A DNA stretch of 64,000 nucleotides from Heterodera schachtii (lineage: Eukaryota > Nematoda > Chromadorea > Rhabditida > Heteroderidae), in the NCBI GenBank assembly GCA_023374025.1, contig SIJG01000003.1:2758416-2822415 (forward strand), in the 5' to 3' direction. The notes beneath the pieces are model-generated. The model searched no databases. It was not told where the DNA came from and saw nothing but the letters and a program-made list of their open reading frames with translations. Position 1 is the first letter of the stretch, and every line of letters starts with the position of its first letter. The position numbers and the translations under genes were made by a program. Below, piece by piece: positions 38,725 through 50,600 of this stretch.

Positions 38725-39290
38725 TCTGCCTGACGTCATGTTAATGATGTGACGTCATCATCATCCAAATTCTGTCTCAATTAAATTTTTGAAGAATATG
38801 ACGTCATATCATTGATATGATTCAGGATATGGCGTCATCATCAGCCAAAATGATCTCAATTAAATCGTATGAAATCATCCAAATTCCGTCTCATTAAATT
38901 TTTGAGGAATGTGACGTCATATCACTGATCTGACGTCATGTTAATGATATTACGTCATGATCAGGCAATCAATAAAATCCTATGATATCATCCAAAATTC
39001 CGTCTCAATTTAATTTGTGAGAAATATGACGTCATACCACTGATTCATGTTAATGATATGACGTCCCCATCAGGCAATCAATTAAATCCAAAGAAATCAT
39101 CCAAATTCTGCCTCAATTAAATTTTTGAAGAATATCACGTCATACCACTGATCTGATGATGTCATGTTAATGATGTGACGTCATCATCAATCAAACTGTT
39201 TCAATAAAATCCTATGACATCACCCAAATTCTGTCTCAATTAAATTTTTTGAGAAATTTGACGTCATATCACTGATATGATGGAAATTTA
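38725..39290. repeat. About 115-bp tandem repeat carrying TGACGTCA palindromes
   Basis: Five imperfect units, phased by CCAAATTCTGTCTCAATTAA at about 38764, 38879, 38992, 39102 and 39224. I count eight exact TGACGTCA palindromes (about 38731, 38749, 38799, 38912, 38931, 39027, 39177, 39259). Each unit also carries ATGTTAATGAT and CACTGATCTG/CACTGATATG words. The array ends about 150 bp past the stop codon of the small secreted-protein gene. Confidence 0.85.
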
Positions 39291-39441
39291 AATATGTCCA
39301 AAAGTGAAAAAAGGGTATTGTGCCTTTGGTGCGATCACAAATCATAATGATACGCCAAAAAATGGAAATGACAATTTTTTTGTTAGCATGTGAAAAATTT
39401 CGTCGACGCTTTGTTTCTTCTGTCGTCCATTTGTCTGCCCC

Positions 39442-40811
39442 TCAGTTTGATGGAGTGTCGTCGTCCATTTGTCCATCCTTTTTCGGATTGTCCAATTTTG
39501 CCTTTGCCTTTATATTTCCGAGTTCCATTTCAAAATATTCTTTAGTCTGCGCCAACAATTCATTCAGCTCTTTAATCTCGCGCACTTTCTTCAACAACTC
39601 TTTCTTACTTTCCGCCAACTCTTTGGTTAAGCTGTCAATTTGCTGACAAAAAACAAATGAAAATTTAAAATTCGTGTATTTATTTAATAAATTTAAATTT
39701 TGCATCAAAAAATTTATAAATTTATTCCTGCTGACCATAGTCAAAAAAAAAAAAAAATTGGGGTGAAATCGACCATTTTTTGTGCAATAAACTTTAAAAA
39801 ATATATATATTTAAAATTTGGCCATTAAATAAACTTAAATATTTGCATTTGTATTAAAAAATTGACAAATTACTCCTGGATATAGTCGAAAAATTAAGGC
39901 GAAAAGCGCAAATTTTGTGCAATTAAATTTTTAAAATATTTAATTAGTTTAATCATAATATTTTTTAAATTGTTATTAAATTTTAATTTTTTGATGAGTT
40001 TATTTAGGGTAATAAGAGACAAAAATTGCCTATTAAATTGGTGCTAATTGGTTTCATAAAAGTGCCAAACTTTACACGTTTTTCGAGAAAAATTCGTCAT
40101 AACTTCTCTTAAACTTAATCAAATTAAATAGTCTTGGTATCATTCTGTAGCTAGCTCTTGGATTACCTAAACTAGCACGAAAAATTTCATAAAATTTCAT
40201 TCAGTTTTCAGAAAATTGTGACAATAATGTTCAAAAATTGTCTTAGTTTTTAGAAAACTGAATTAAATTTTTATGCTAATAGAAACAATCCAAGAGCTAC
40301 CGTATGATAGCCCAAGATTGTTTAATTTGGTTGCGTTTAAGAAAAATTATGGCGAGTTTTTCTCGAAAAAAATCTCAAAAAATTGGCACTTTTACGAAAT
40401 GACCCAGCATGTTTTAATTAATTTTCATTTTTATGAAAAACCTCTGAAACTCTGGTGGTAATATTTTATTTACTAGAGTTGTACGGGACCGGGACCTGGT
40501 ACTGAAAAACATGTACAACTGAGTACCGAAGTCCCGGTTTTGACCAGTGTTGACCTGGACCGGGAAAAGTCCCGGTTTTTCAACCAAAAAGTCCCGTTCC
40601 CGGGTTTTGTCCAAAAGTCCCGGTCCCGTACAACTCTAGTATTTACCAATTTTTTTTACAGTACCTCTTGTAACGTTTCAAATGAATTTTTTTGCGGTTG
40701 TGGCGCATTGTCAACAGTTTCCATGGAAGCTTCGGGGCCCGTAGCATAACAGCGGACGATTACGAGCAGTACAACAACGACAACAGCAGCAGGAGAAGCA
40801 AATGCAATCAT
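39442..40811 (-). CDS. Small secreted coiled-coil protein, two exons, 115 aa
   Basis: Model: complement of 40665-40811 and 39442-39642; donor GTACTG, acceptor TTTTTTGTCAG, intron phase 0. The N-terminus has a hydrophobic core typical of a signal peptide (SPAAVVVVVLLVIVRCYA) with a likely cut near ATG-P. Exon 2 is a heptad-like charged helix (QIDSLTKELAESKKELLKKV, then EIKELNELLAQTKEYFEMEL) with a basic, then acidic tail (KKDGQMDDDTPSN-stop). The intron holds one palindromic MITE and one hAT-like element. The architecture matches the last exon of the neighbouring gene ending at 44663 (acceptor, heptad helix, then a DGQM-containing tail), and both first exons are exactly 147 bp, so the two are probably related. 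A secreted, possibly host-directed role is inference only. Confidence 0.65.
40050..40406. mobile_element. Palindromic MITE in the small gene's intron
   Basis: The left arm (CATAAAAGTGCCAA, then TTTTTCGAGAAAAA and TAGCTCTTGGATT) recurs inverted on the right (AATCCAAGAGCTA, TTTTTCTCGAAAAA, TTGGCACTTTTACG). The arms pair over more than 130 bp. No coding capacity. Its interior (TCTTGGTATCATTC) links it to the elements at 43322-44030 and 54500-54921. Confidence 0.75.
40474..40638. mobile_element. hAT-like non-autonomous element, 165 bp
   Basis: Terminal inverted repeats TAGAGTTGTACGGGACCGGG. The flanking 8-mers are TTATTTAC and GTATTTAC, seven of eight matching. The interior is full of CCGGGAC/GTCCCGG words. 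It shares its ends and interior with 60349-60529. Confidence 0.8.
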
Positions 40812-40814
40812 TTT

Positions 40815-41780
40815 CCGAATTGTTCGAATTGAATTTTTCTAATTTAATGAAGAAATTGGGATTTTTAAAATAAACTTGTAAATTTTTGAAGAGTTTTGGC
40901 ACTTTGTAGAAAAATGCCAAAAAATTCAGAAAAAAGAGTAAAATCACAAAAATTCAAACATTTATATTTAGTGAATATTTTCTGTGGGTGCCATGGAATT
41001 TTTAAAAATATGTAAATTTTTGGAGAGCTTTGGCACTTTTGTAGAAAAATGCCAAAAAAAAAAACTCAGAAAAAATAGTAAAAAATCACAAAAAAAAAAA
41101 AAATTCTAAAATGAAAAATAATAATAAAAATTTATATTTTAATGAATATTTTCATGGATGATATGAATGCAATAAATGCTTTACATTTTCATTCAAATCA
41201 ATGGTATTAAATAAAATGAGGAAAAATAATATTGAAAAATATTTTTTATAAAATAGGAAGGAAAAGAAATTTTAATTAAAAAAGCATACATCGATTTTTA
41301 CATTTTATTTTATTTAACATTTTATAATTATATATATTTTTATTCTTTTTTATAACTAAATAAATGGAATATAATAATGAAATAAAATATTGCTTAATTG
41401 ATGAATTTAAACCAGGGTTACCCTTGAAAATTTCCCGAAATAAGTGCATCGCTGGTCAAAAATAAGATTTTAGGGTCAAAAATACTGACATTTTTTAAAA
41501 CACACGCTTCCAAAAACTTTAAATCGCATTTTTATTCAACAAAATCAAGCATTAGCAACATATTTCTCGCTGCCAACTATTTTTCTGAGCAATTCCGGCT
41601 TAGAAATGAGAAATGTATACATTTCCGAAAATCAGATTTTAACAATTTTGTGGAAAACATAAGCAATTTGTAAATTTTAGTGCATTCAGAATCAAAAAAT
41701 CAGATTTTTAACAATTTTTTCGGCGCGTTTTTCCGAAAATTTTTTGGGTATGGGTGAGGGAAGAGAGTCCGGCGGTGCCG
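40815..41780. other. AT-rich spacer, no gene seen
   Basis: Upstream of the small secreted-protein gene. A local near-duplicate (TTTTGGCACTTTGTAGAAAAATGCC near 40894 and 41030) is the only structure noticed. It would contain that gene's promoter. Confidence 0.4.
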
Positions 41781-41782
41781 AT

Positions 41783-41906
41783 CAGGGCTGGGCGAGCTCA
41801 GCTTGGCACTCGAAGCCGAAGGCGAAGCCCAATGTTTTTCGAAGCACTGAAGTTCGAAGCCCAAAAAACCCGAAGTTTTCGAAGCACGAAGTTTCGCCCA
41901 CCCCTG
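41783..41906. mobile_element. hAT-like non-autonomous element, 124 bp
   Basis: Ends CAGGGCTGGGCGA and TCGCCCACCCCTG. Perfect 8-bp target duplication GTGCCGAT at 41775-41782 and 41907-41914. The interior consists of CGAAG/CTTCG words. Confidence 0.9.
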
Positions 41907-43137
41907 GTGCCGATAGGCGCCGCCGGGAAAATTTTTTGAAACTTGCTCTGTTTCTTAGCAAACTGTGCCCAACATTTTTATATGAAAACACTATGTTTCA
42001 ACCCTGAAATTTTCAATTTTATCCACTGTAAATTATTCACGGAAAACCCGTGAATTGACCCCGTGAATCGTGACCGTGATCGAAAAAACCCGTGAAATTC
42101 ACGGTAGCCGTGCCCGTGACCGTGAGTCACGGCGCACCTCTAATAGGCGCCGCCGGAAAAATTTTTTGTAATTTTTAATGCGATTTCTTAATGATTTTGT
42201 TCAAAAAATGACAAAATTTTAAGATTTTGAGCCAATTTTGTAAGAGAATAAGAATTTTTAGGGGGGGGGGGGGGGCGGCCAAAATCCAGGTCCAGGAAAA
42301 ATGGCCTGGACCTGGACATGGACCAGGAAAAATCCAGGCCTGGGTCCAGGTCCAGGCCGAGCTCTAGCTGCTGGAAGTGTACCGACGAGAGAAAAATTTG
42401 AATATTTAACTGAATCTTGTTAAGATTTTGCATATTAATTCGCTTCAAAAAATTTTCTTTCTAAAATATCATTTAAAATCTAAATTTCTCTCTTCTGAAT
42501 CCAAAAAATAATACTAAAATAAGGACAAAGAGCTTAAATAAGAAGGACAAATCTTACAAATAAGGACAAAGGATAACGCTGATTTAAACAGTTGAGAATG
42601 AAAAAGTAAATATTAAAAAGATAACGAAATTCAAATTTTAATTTAAAATTGGTTTTTATATGACACAAAAAGTTTCACAACTATTTAAAAAAAATTACGA
42701 AAAATAAACAGAAACTGGAAATGAAGTCAGAAAAAAACAAAATTTTAAGCCCCAATTTACGAAAAGGAAATTTTTTCAAATCAAAAAACAAATAAATCAT
42801 TAAAAAATAAAAATTAAATTAAATTAAGCAAAACTTATCGTGCATAAATTTACAGTTAAATTGTTGTTTTTTTTTTGATTCAATAAAATCTACAAAATTG
42901 TATATATTTTTAAAAGATTTTACAGAAAAATGCGAAAAAAAAAAAAAAAAATTTGTGCACATTTTTAAAAATTGTAAATTTTCTGTCATCGCTACAAAAA
43001 CACTTCCCGTTTTCCTTTTATGGCCTAAATTCGATGTAACAAATTCATAAAATCAAATAAATTTTTTGTTCAAAAATAATTCATGTAAAAAAAAAAACAA
43101 TTGCACCGCCGTGATCAGTCAGTTCAGTCCTTCAAGG

Positions 43138-43238
43138 TAGGGTTCAGCCCCGAGCCCTCGGTGGGCAAAATGTCGTGGGTCGGGGCGGGGAATAGGCATG
43201 TCGGGGACCGGGGAGCTCGGGGTCGGGGCTGAACCCTA
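43138..43238. mobile_element. hAT-like non-autonomous element, 101 bp
   Basis: Ends TAGGGTTCAGCCCCGA and TCGGGGCTGAACCCTA. Perfect 8-bp duplication CTTCAAGG at 43130-43137 and 43239-43246. The interior is CGGGG-rich. Confidence 0.9.
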
Positions 43239-43321
43239 CTTCAAGGTGATCGGGAGAAAACAAAATGTTTGGGCAATAAATTCGAGAAAGAAACAACGAA
43301 AAAATAGCATATACAAAGCAC

Positions 43322-44030
43322 GGAACCCGTCAGTTCGGCCCCGCACGGTTCGGCCCCAGCCAATTTTTTGACTATAACTTTTTTCTTTGTCGTCCAAATC
43401 AAACATTGTTGGTATCATTCGAAAGCTTTAAATATCCTCTATTAGCCTGCAAAATTTTGAAAAATTTCGTAAAGGTTGAAAAAAATTATGACCGGAAGAA
43501 CTCAAAAAACCAGATTTTCCAACCTTTTTGGCCACAAATTTGTTCAAAATTGACGGAATTTTTTGGAAATTTGCAGGCTAATAGAGCATCTGAAGGGCTT
43601 TCGAATGATACCAACAAGGTTTGATTTGGTTGACAAAGAAAAAAGTTATAGTCCAAAAACATGGCTGGGTTTTTCCACTTAAGCTTTTTTCTTTGGAATC
43701 CAAATCCAACAATCTTGGTATCATTCGAAAGCTCTTAACATGCTCTATTAGCCTTGCTAAAAAACGAAAAGTTTTTCAAGCCTGGAAAAAATTTTATTAG
43801 AAAAAAAGTTGAAAATTTCGACTTTTTCGCAATTTTCATGTATAACTTTTTTGGTAATTGTCTAATCGCGAAGCAATAGCTTAGAAAAAGCTTCTAAGCA
43901 TGTTAAGCTTTCGAATGATATCAACAATGTTGGATTTGGATGCCAGAGAAAAAAGTTATAGAATGTTATAGTGAAAAAATTGCTGGGGCCCAAACGTGGG
44001 GGCCCAACTGACGTAGACCGTTTATTTTAT
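43322..44030. mobile_element. MITE of the 'ATAACTTTTTTCTTTG' family, compound
   Basis: Left end GTCAGTTCGGCCCCGCACGG; right end GGGGGCCCAACTGACGTAGA. The interior holds two inverted pairs of ATAACTTTTTTCTTTG, TTGGTATCATTCGAAAGC and TCTATTAGCC. It looks like two elements of the same family joined or nested. Related copies: 47985-48346, 54500-54921, 58225-58530. Confidence 0.7.
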
Positions 44031-44662
44031 ACGAGAAAACTTTTTAAATTTGCGAAAAAATTTCCATTTGTCAAATGATTTGTTTTTTTTATTTTTTATG
44101 AACTTTTGTTCACCATTCTCGGTACCAAACGATAGCCGCAAAAATTTCGTAACAAAAATTCTCTAAAAAAAGTGCACAATTCGTTTTTTTGAAAATTTTT
44201 GTTTTTTGAAAAACATTTCGAATTCGCCACTTTACATATTTGAATGGATTTGTCGCTCTAATTCAACAATGTAGAAGAAAGCTCGTTCAGAATTTGCAAA
44301 TTCAGTTTTTAAATGATTACAACCTTAATAAAATTTTGAAAAAAACGACCAAAAATCTCTAAAAAAAAAAATAAAAATACTGTAATTTGGATTTATAGCG
44401 ACTTTTCGTGATTAAAAACCCAACCCAACTGATCAGTCTCTTCGCCTGATCAATTTCACTTATCAATTAAAAGCCTCTCTGCCCCATTTTGATCGTTTCC
44501 GATATTTCCAATAACATTTATGCCGTTCAAAAAAAGGTCAGGATCAGTCAATCGGATCACAAAACAATAATAATTATCATCATAATAATAAAATAAGTTT
44601 TTTGAGTTTTTTGTTGACACTTTGTCACCCTAAAAATTGTTGTCCATTTGTCTGTCTCTCAT

Positions 44663-47600
44663 TCAGTTTCTTGACGTGCTTGCTGTGCTCATTTGTCCCT
44701 TTTTTGATGTGCCCGTTTGTCCATCTTTGTCCGTTTGTCTCCTCTTTTTCGGTGCGCTCGTTTGCCCTTTGTTCATTTGTCCACCTTTGTTGGTTTGTAC
44801 ACCTTTGCTCATTTGTCCACCATTGTTGGTTTGTCCACCTTTGTTCATTTGTTCACCTTTGTTGATTTGTCCATCTTTGTCCGTTTGTCTCCTCTTTTTT
44901 GGTGTGCTCGTTTGCCCTCCTTTGTTCATTTGTCCACCTTTGTTGATTTGTACACCTTTGCTCATTTGTCCACCATTGTTGATTTGTCCAGCTTTGTTCA
45001 TTTGTCTCTCCGTTTTTATTTTTTCGTTTATTTTATCAAATTCCGCATAAATAAATCCGAGTTCTCCCATTGCCTTTTTCGTCTCATCAATCAATGTTGG
45101 CAAGATTTTCATATCATTTTTGAAATTTTCAAAGTCGGCACTCAAATTCGCTAATTCAGTGGTTAATTTAGAAATTCCCTGGCAAAAAAATAAAAATAAA
45201 ATTTTGAAATTAGCAAATACGGTAATATTTTACAGTATCCTTTCATATTATTTTACAATTTCAGTTGATATTTTAGGCATCTATAAAATGCGATAATATT
45301 CTGTAAATTAAATACAGTAGTCGCTAACAACAAAATACAGTATCCCTTTGCAATACTTGGCCATTCTGACACAGTATGTCTTATTAAGCATTTTATACAT
45401 AAATGCTTTTTGAAGCCCCATTGAAATTGAAACCCATTAATTAAAGGTTTCATAAATACAATAGTTTACTAACTTTCCAATACAGTAGTACCCCATTTTT
45501 ACAGTACGCCCTTTTACAGTACTCTCCCTTTTTTATTACAGTAACCTTTTACAGTATCACATTTTTACAATCCTCCCTCTTACAGTATCCCCTCTTACAG
45601 TATCAGTGTTTACAGTATCCCCTTTTTACCTCTTCCCCCTCCTCCTGTTGCTGTTGCACTTCGTCCGCTTTTTCTCCTTCGTCCATTTCCATTGGCTGAA
45701 TTTCGTCGTCCTCGTCATCAAAGAGGAATTCGTGTTTACCGCGATTTACAATGGTCACTTCCGTTTCTCTGCACTCATTTTCAGAATCAGTAACTGATAA
45801 CTGAAAAAAAAAGAAAATTGAAATTTTATATTATTAAAAATAATGCAATAATTAATTAATTAATTAATAATTTAAATAATTTATTAATTAATCATTTAAA
45901 TAATTAATTAATTAATTAATTCTTAATTTTGGACCAAAGCTAATCAAAAGTTATTAACATATTAGAGAAAATTAGAGAAAAGAAAAGTTGAAAATTTATT
46001 TGTAAGATAAATAAACTTAAAAAAAATAAATATATTTACTAGAAACTTATTTTATTTAGACAAATAAAAAATACAAAAATAAATTTACAAAATAACTCCA
46101 TAAATATTTTCTAAAAAACGCATTTTCCACTTGCTTTGAGGCTTCTACGTTGACTTTTATTATGCCTTTTTTTTTTTGCCTTTTTCGGGATTTTCGTGCC
46201 TTAAATGCCTTTTTTGGCATTTAGCCGTTTTGGTGCCTTTTTTGGCGTTTTTTACCGAAAAATTCCATTAAAATGCGATAAAATTGGGAAAATACACCCC
46301 TAAGAAATGACCAGAAAAAAATTCAGAAAATACACCCCTAAGAATTTAAAAATTTTCTCAAAAAATAATTTAATTTTTTTCTTGGTAAAAATTTTAGTTT
46401 TAAAAGTTTTTCTTTTTCTTTATAAAATATTTAATAATCATTTAAATGACCAAAATTAAGTTTTTTGGTTAAGTTTTACGTGTTTTGCTCCCTAAAAATC
46501 CTTAATAAAATTTTTAAATGCCTTTTTTCATGCCTTTTTTTCAATTTTTTGATATTGCCTTTTTCGCGATTTTTGGTGCCTTTTTTTGCGAGCTCTATTC
46601 ATAATTTAAGCGATATAAAAATAATAAATTTAAAAGTAAAAAATATGTATTTAATTAAATAATTTAAAAAATTAAAAAAATATAATTATAATAAAGAAAG
46701 CTAAAAAATTATTTTCAAAATATATAATTAAAAAAAAAATAATTAATTTTTAATAAAAATTTTAATAAATATAAAAATTTATTTATTATTTAAACAAATA
46801 AAAAAAATATCAAAAATTAACAGAAAAATTTATCTCAAATCGCAGCATTTTTTTATATAATGCGCAAATAGTTTTCCACCATTTAACTAACAAATAAGTG
46901 ATTTAAAAATGTTTATAAAATATTTTCTTCCCATATAAATCAAAAAACAAGTTTTAATTATTTAATTAATTTAAAATTAAAAATAAATATGAAAAATAAT
47001 TCCCAATGGCACCTCTTTACAAAAACATACTTTAATAAATTAATTATTTCAAAATTAAAAATAAAAATAAATATTAAAATCATTTCATGCCCCTCCTCAT
47101 TTACATTCGCCGCATCTGTCGCGTCCATTTGCATCACCAAAATGTCATATTTTGTGCTTTCCTCCTCCGCCTCGGCGGCCAACAAAATTTGTGCGCTCTG
47201 CGCAGTGAATGTGCGAAATGTTTTTGCGGCCGCTTCCGTTAGGCCGGCATTGTCATGCCGTTGCACTTCCACGTAATACACTTGGCCATCCTCCGCCTTG
47301 GGCCCAATATCCAGCGTGAAATAGGTGGGGAATCTCAGCTCGTACTGCTCCCCATTCCGGATGGCCACACAGTCCACCACCAGCTCGGGCTGGTCAAGCT
47401 GTGCGGAGGGAGGAGAAAAGTGTTTGTTGGCATTGGCATTGGCACCAGGGATGGCATTCCGAGGCCCAAAAATTTCTTGAAAATCGGAATTCCGACCCCA
47501 AAAATGTCGAAAGCCGGAATTCCTAATGGTCAGTCATACTGTACGCCCGCTCACTCTCTATTCGATCATGTATATTTTCATACTGTATCCATTTCGCTTC

Positions 47601-50600
47601 CTATACGACTATATAAAATTGTCATACTGTATCCGCTCGCTTTCTGTTCAATTACGTATAATTGTCATACTGTATCCGCCTCTCGCGTTACTGTAGCACA
47701 AAAATATACTTGTTATAATCACACCGTATTTTTCACGTCGATCCATTCCCGCCGGATTGGCCACACCCTCAGCTTGTACTCGAGATTGACACTTTCCTTG
47801 CGCACTCTCCGGCACTGTTCCGTGTCCTTGTCGAGCACCACCACCGTCTCCGATTGGGTGTACGTTTTGAACAGAGGTATCACCGAAAATTTTTTTTTTT
47901 TTTTAATTAAGGACATCAGAGGCCAAAAAAATATGAGAATGATGTCAAAATAAGGACCTTTTAAAAAAAATAAGGGAACGGGTCGTTTCGGCGCCAACCA
48001 AAGATTGGACTATAAAACTTTTTTTTTATTTTCAACCAAATCAAACAATTTTGGTATCATTCTTCTAAAAACCCTTGACAAGCTCTACTAGACAAAAATG
48101 CAAAAAATATTTTCTAGACTATAAAAAAAAAGTTATTCAGAAAAATTTTCAAAAATTTCGAGTTTTTTTATTTTCCAATTTTCATGTTATAACTTTTTGG
48201 AATGATTGAGAAGCAATAGCTTGAAAACAACTTCTTCTAAACATGTTAGGCTTTCAAATGATACCAAAATATTTTGGATTTGGTCGACAAAAAAGAAAAA
48301 TTTATAATCAAAAAATTCGGGCTAGCGCCAAAACCACCCCTAATCCAAAATAAGGAGGACATTTTTAAAATTGGATAAAAAAATGCACTTAAATATTAAT
48401 GAATAAAACAAAAAATAAATGCTAACAAGAATTAATTTTTTCAATAATCCGTCCATTTTTAGCGTTTTCGATGCAATTCTTTAGGGATTTGTCCAAAATG
48501 TGCCACTTTTTGGCGCGTGTTTAGATACAAATTAAATAAAGAAATTTAATCTGGCGGTGCCGACAAATGCCGCCGGAAAATTTTTGAATTTTTTTAACAG
48601 ATTATGTCCCAAAAATGAGTATTTTATGGATTTTTCGCCAAATAAAATACATAATATATCAAAATTTGTGGTCCTTGGTACCGTCCGGGAATATTTTTGA
48701 AAATTTTATGCGATTTGTACACAGATTTTGCGCCAAAATGTAAAATACGTCAGTAATACAGTAGCGCCTAAAATAAAGTACAGCAGCATTATGTATTGAA
48801 TTGTATTACAAAAAGTCAAGACTGTATAACAAGTTCGTTCAAAATTTTTTTTTTTTCAATTTTATTTTTATTTGGTTTTTATTACGGTATTCATTTTTGT
48901 ATTTTTTTTTCCTTAAATTTCTTTGTTTTTCGCACCATGGAAGAGCATTAATTGTTTTGCTCAATAAATTAAATTAAAGGTTTTTCAAGGTTCAATAAAA
49001 TTTGAAAAAATTTGCAAATTTACCCAAATCCCTTAAAATAAATACACTGTAAATGGCTTGTTGGTGTAAGCTTGTTGCTCATGATTTCTGGATAATAAAC
49101 TAATAACCAGGGAACGGATTTATATGTGCTAAAAAACGCCAAATATGCACATATATATGTGCCAAAAAACCCCCCAAAATATGTGCTAAAAACCCCAAAA
49201 AAGGCCAAAATATGTGCCAAAAATTGAAAAATGCTCAAAAAATAATTGAATTTCTCAAAAAAGTCTCATTTTTTTATCAAATTCGCTAGCACAATGCTAA
49301 TCAAAAGAATTATAATGCTTTTTGGCGTAAATTTTTTTCTCGCTCTCAAAGATTTACTCATTTTTCGGAATTTTCTTCGCTAAATATCAATTTTCCCTTA
49401 AAAGTGAAAAAAGTCATGAAAAGGTCAAAAAATGTAAAAAAAAAAAAAAAAAATTGAAGATTTTGGGGACATTTTACCAAGAATTTGATTACCAAGAACT
49501 TTTGTAAAAAAAATTCAAAATTTCTCAAAAAATCGCCAAAATATTTATGTGCCAAAAACAACCAAAACCCCAAAATATGTTTTTATTCGCCAAAAGCCCA
49601 AAATATGTTTTTATATGTGCTAAAAACTCGCTCTGATTGAAAGGAAAACAGGTAAAAATGCTATTTTTGAGCTTTTCATGCGATAGCATATGCGCAAAAA
49701 AAAATATGTAAAAACATATAAATCCGTTCCCTGCTAATAACGTTTTTCAAGAAATTCTGATGCACTGACGCATTTTTCGGCCATGAAATTTTTGGGCTAA
49801 AATTTTACCCATAAACAATAAAATAAGGACAAAAATAAGGACGCTAGACAGAAATAAGGTCGACGCATCTGAGAGAAACAAGGACAAATGGCACCCCTAA
49901 AAAACACCTGCTGGTTGTCGTCTGCGCAATACACGTCGACCCGGTACAACACTTCGGCCTTCTTCCGGTCGCTGGTGAATGAAAATGCCGCCGCGGCCGG
50001 AGCCAAATTCGGCAAAATGACCAATTTGAAATGGTTGGCAAACGTAATACTGAACTTTTGCATGGTACGGCCAACCAAGTTTGCTGGCGAGTGGGTCGTG
50101 AACGGTTTCTGTGAAAAAGTGCCAAAAAATGATCCGTGACAAAAAAGGGGCTGTGTGCCAAAACGGGCCGGGTCAAAATGGGACAGTAAACGAATAAACC
50201 ATGTAAAAGGGAAAACTATGCCAAAATGGGAAAACTGTGCCAAAATGGGAAAATATGCCAAAACGGTAAAAGTGTGCCAAAATGGGACAGTGGCAAAATA
50301 ACTTATGCCAAACCAAAACAGTAGGTACCATTTATCGGGATGCAATCTGTGGCTCAGTCGTTGGAGGTTTTCGCACAACTTACGGTGTCATGGCAACTCG
50401 TACAATTGCTTAGGCCTAAGCTTTAGGCTAGGCCTAGGATTAGGCTTTATTTTATAAAAAAAAACAGTTGCCTTTTGTACGGGTTGGCATTGACCCCGGT
50501 TTACAAAGAAAAGCCCGTGGGTTCAATTCCCACCGGGCGCCGCCGCATTTATTTATTTTATTTTTTTTATGTTCAACAAATCAAAACACACAGCCTTAAC

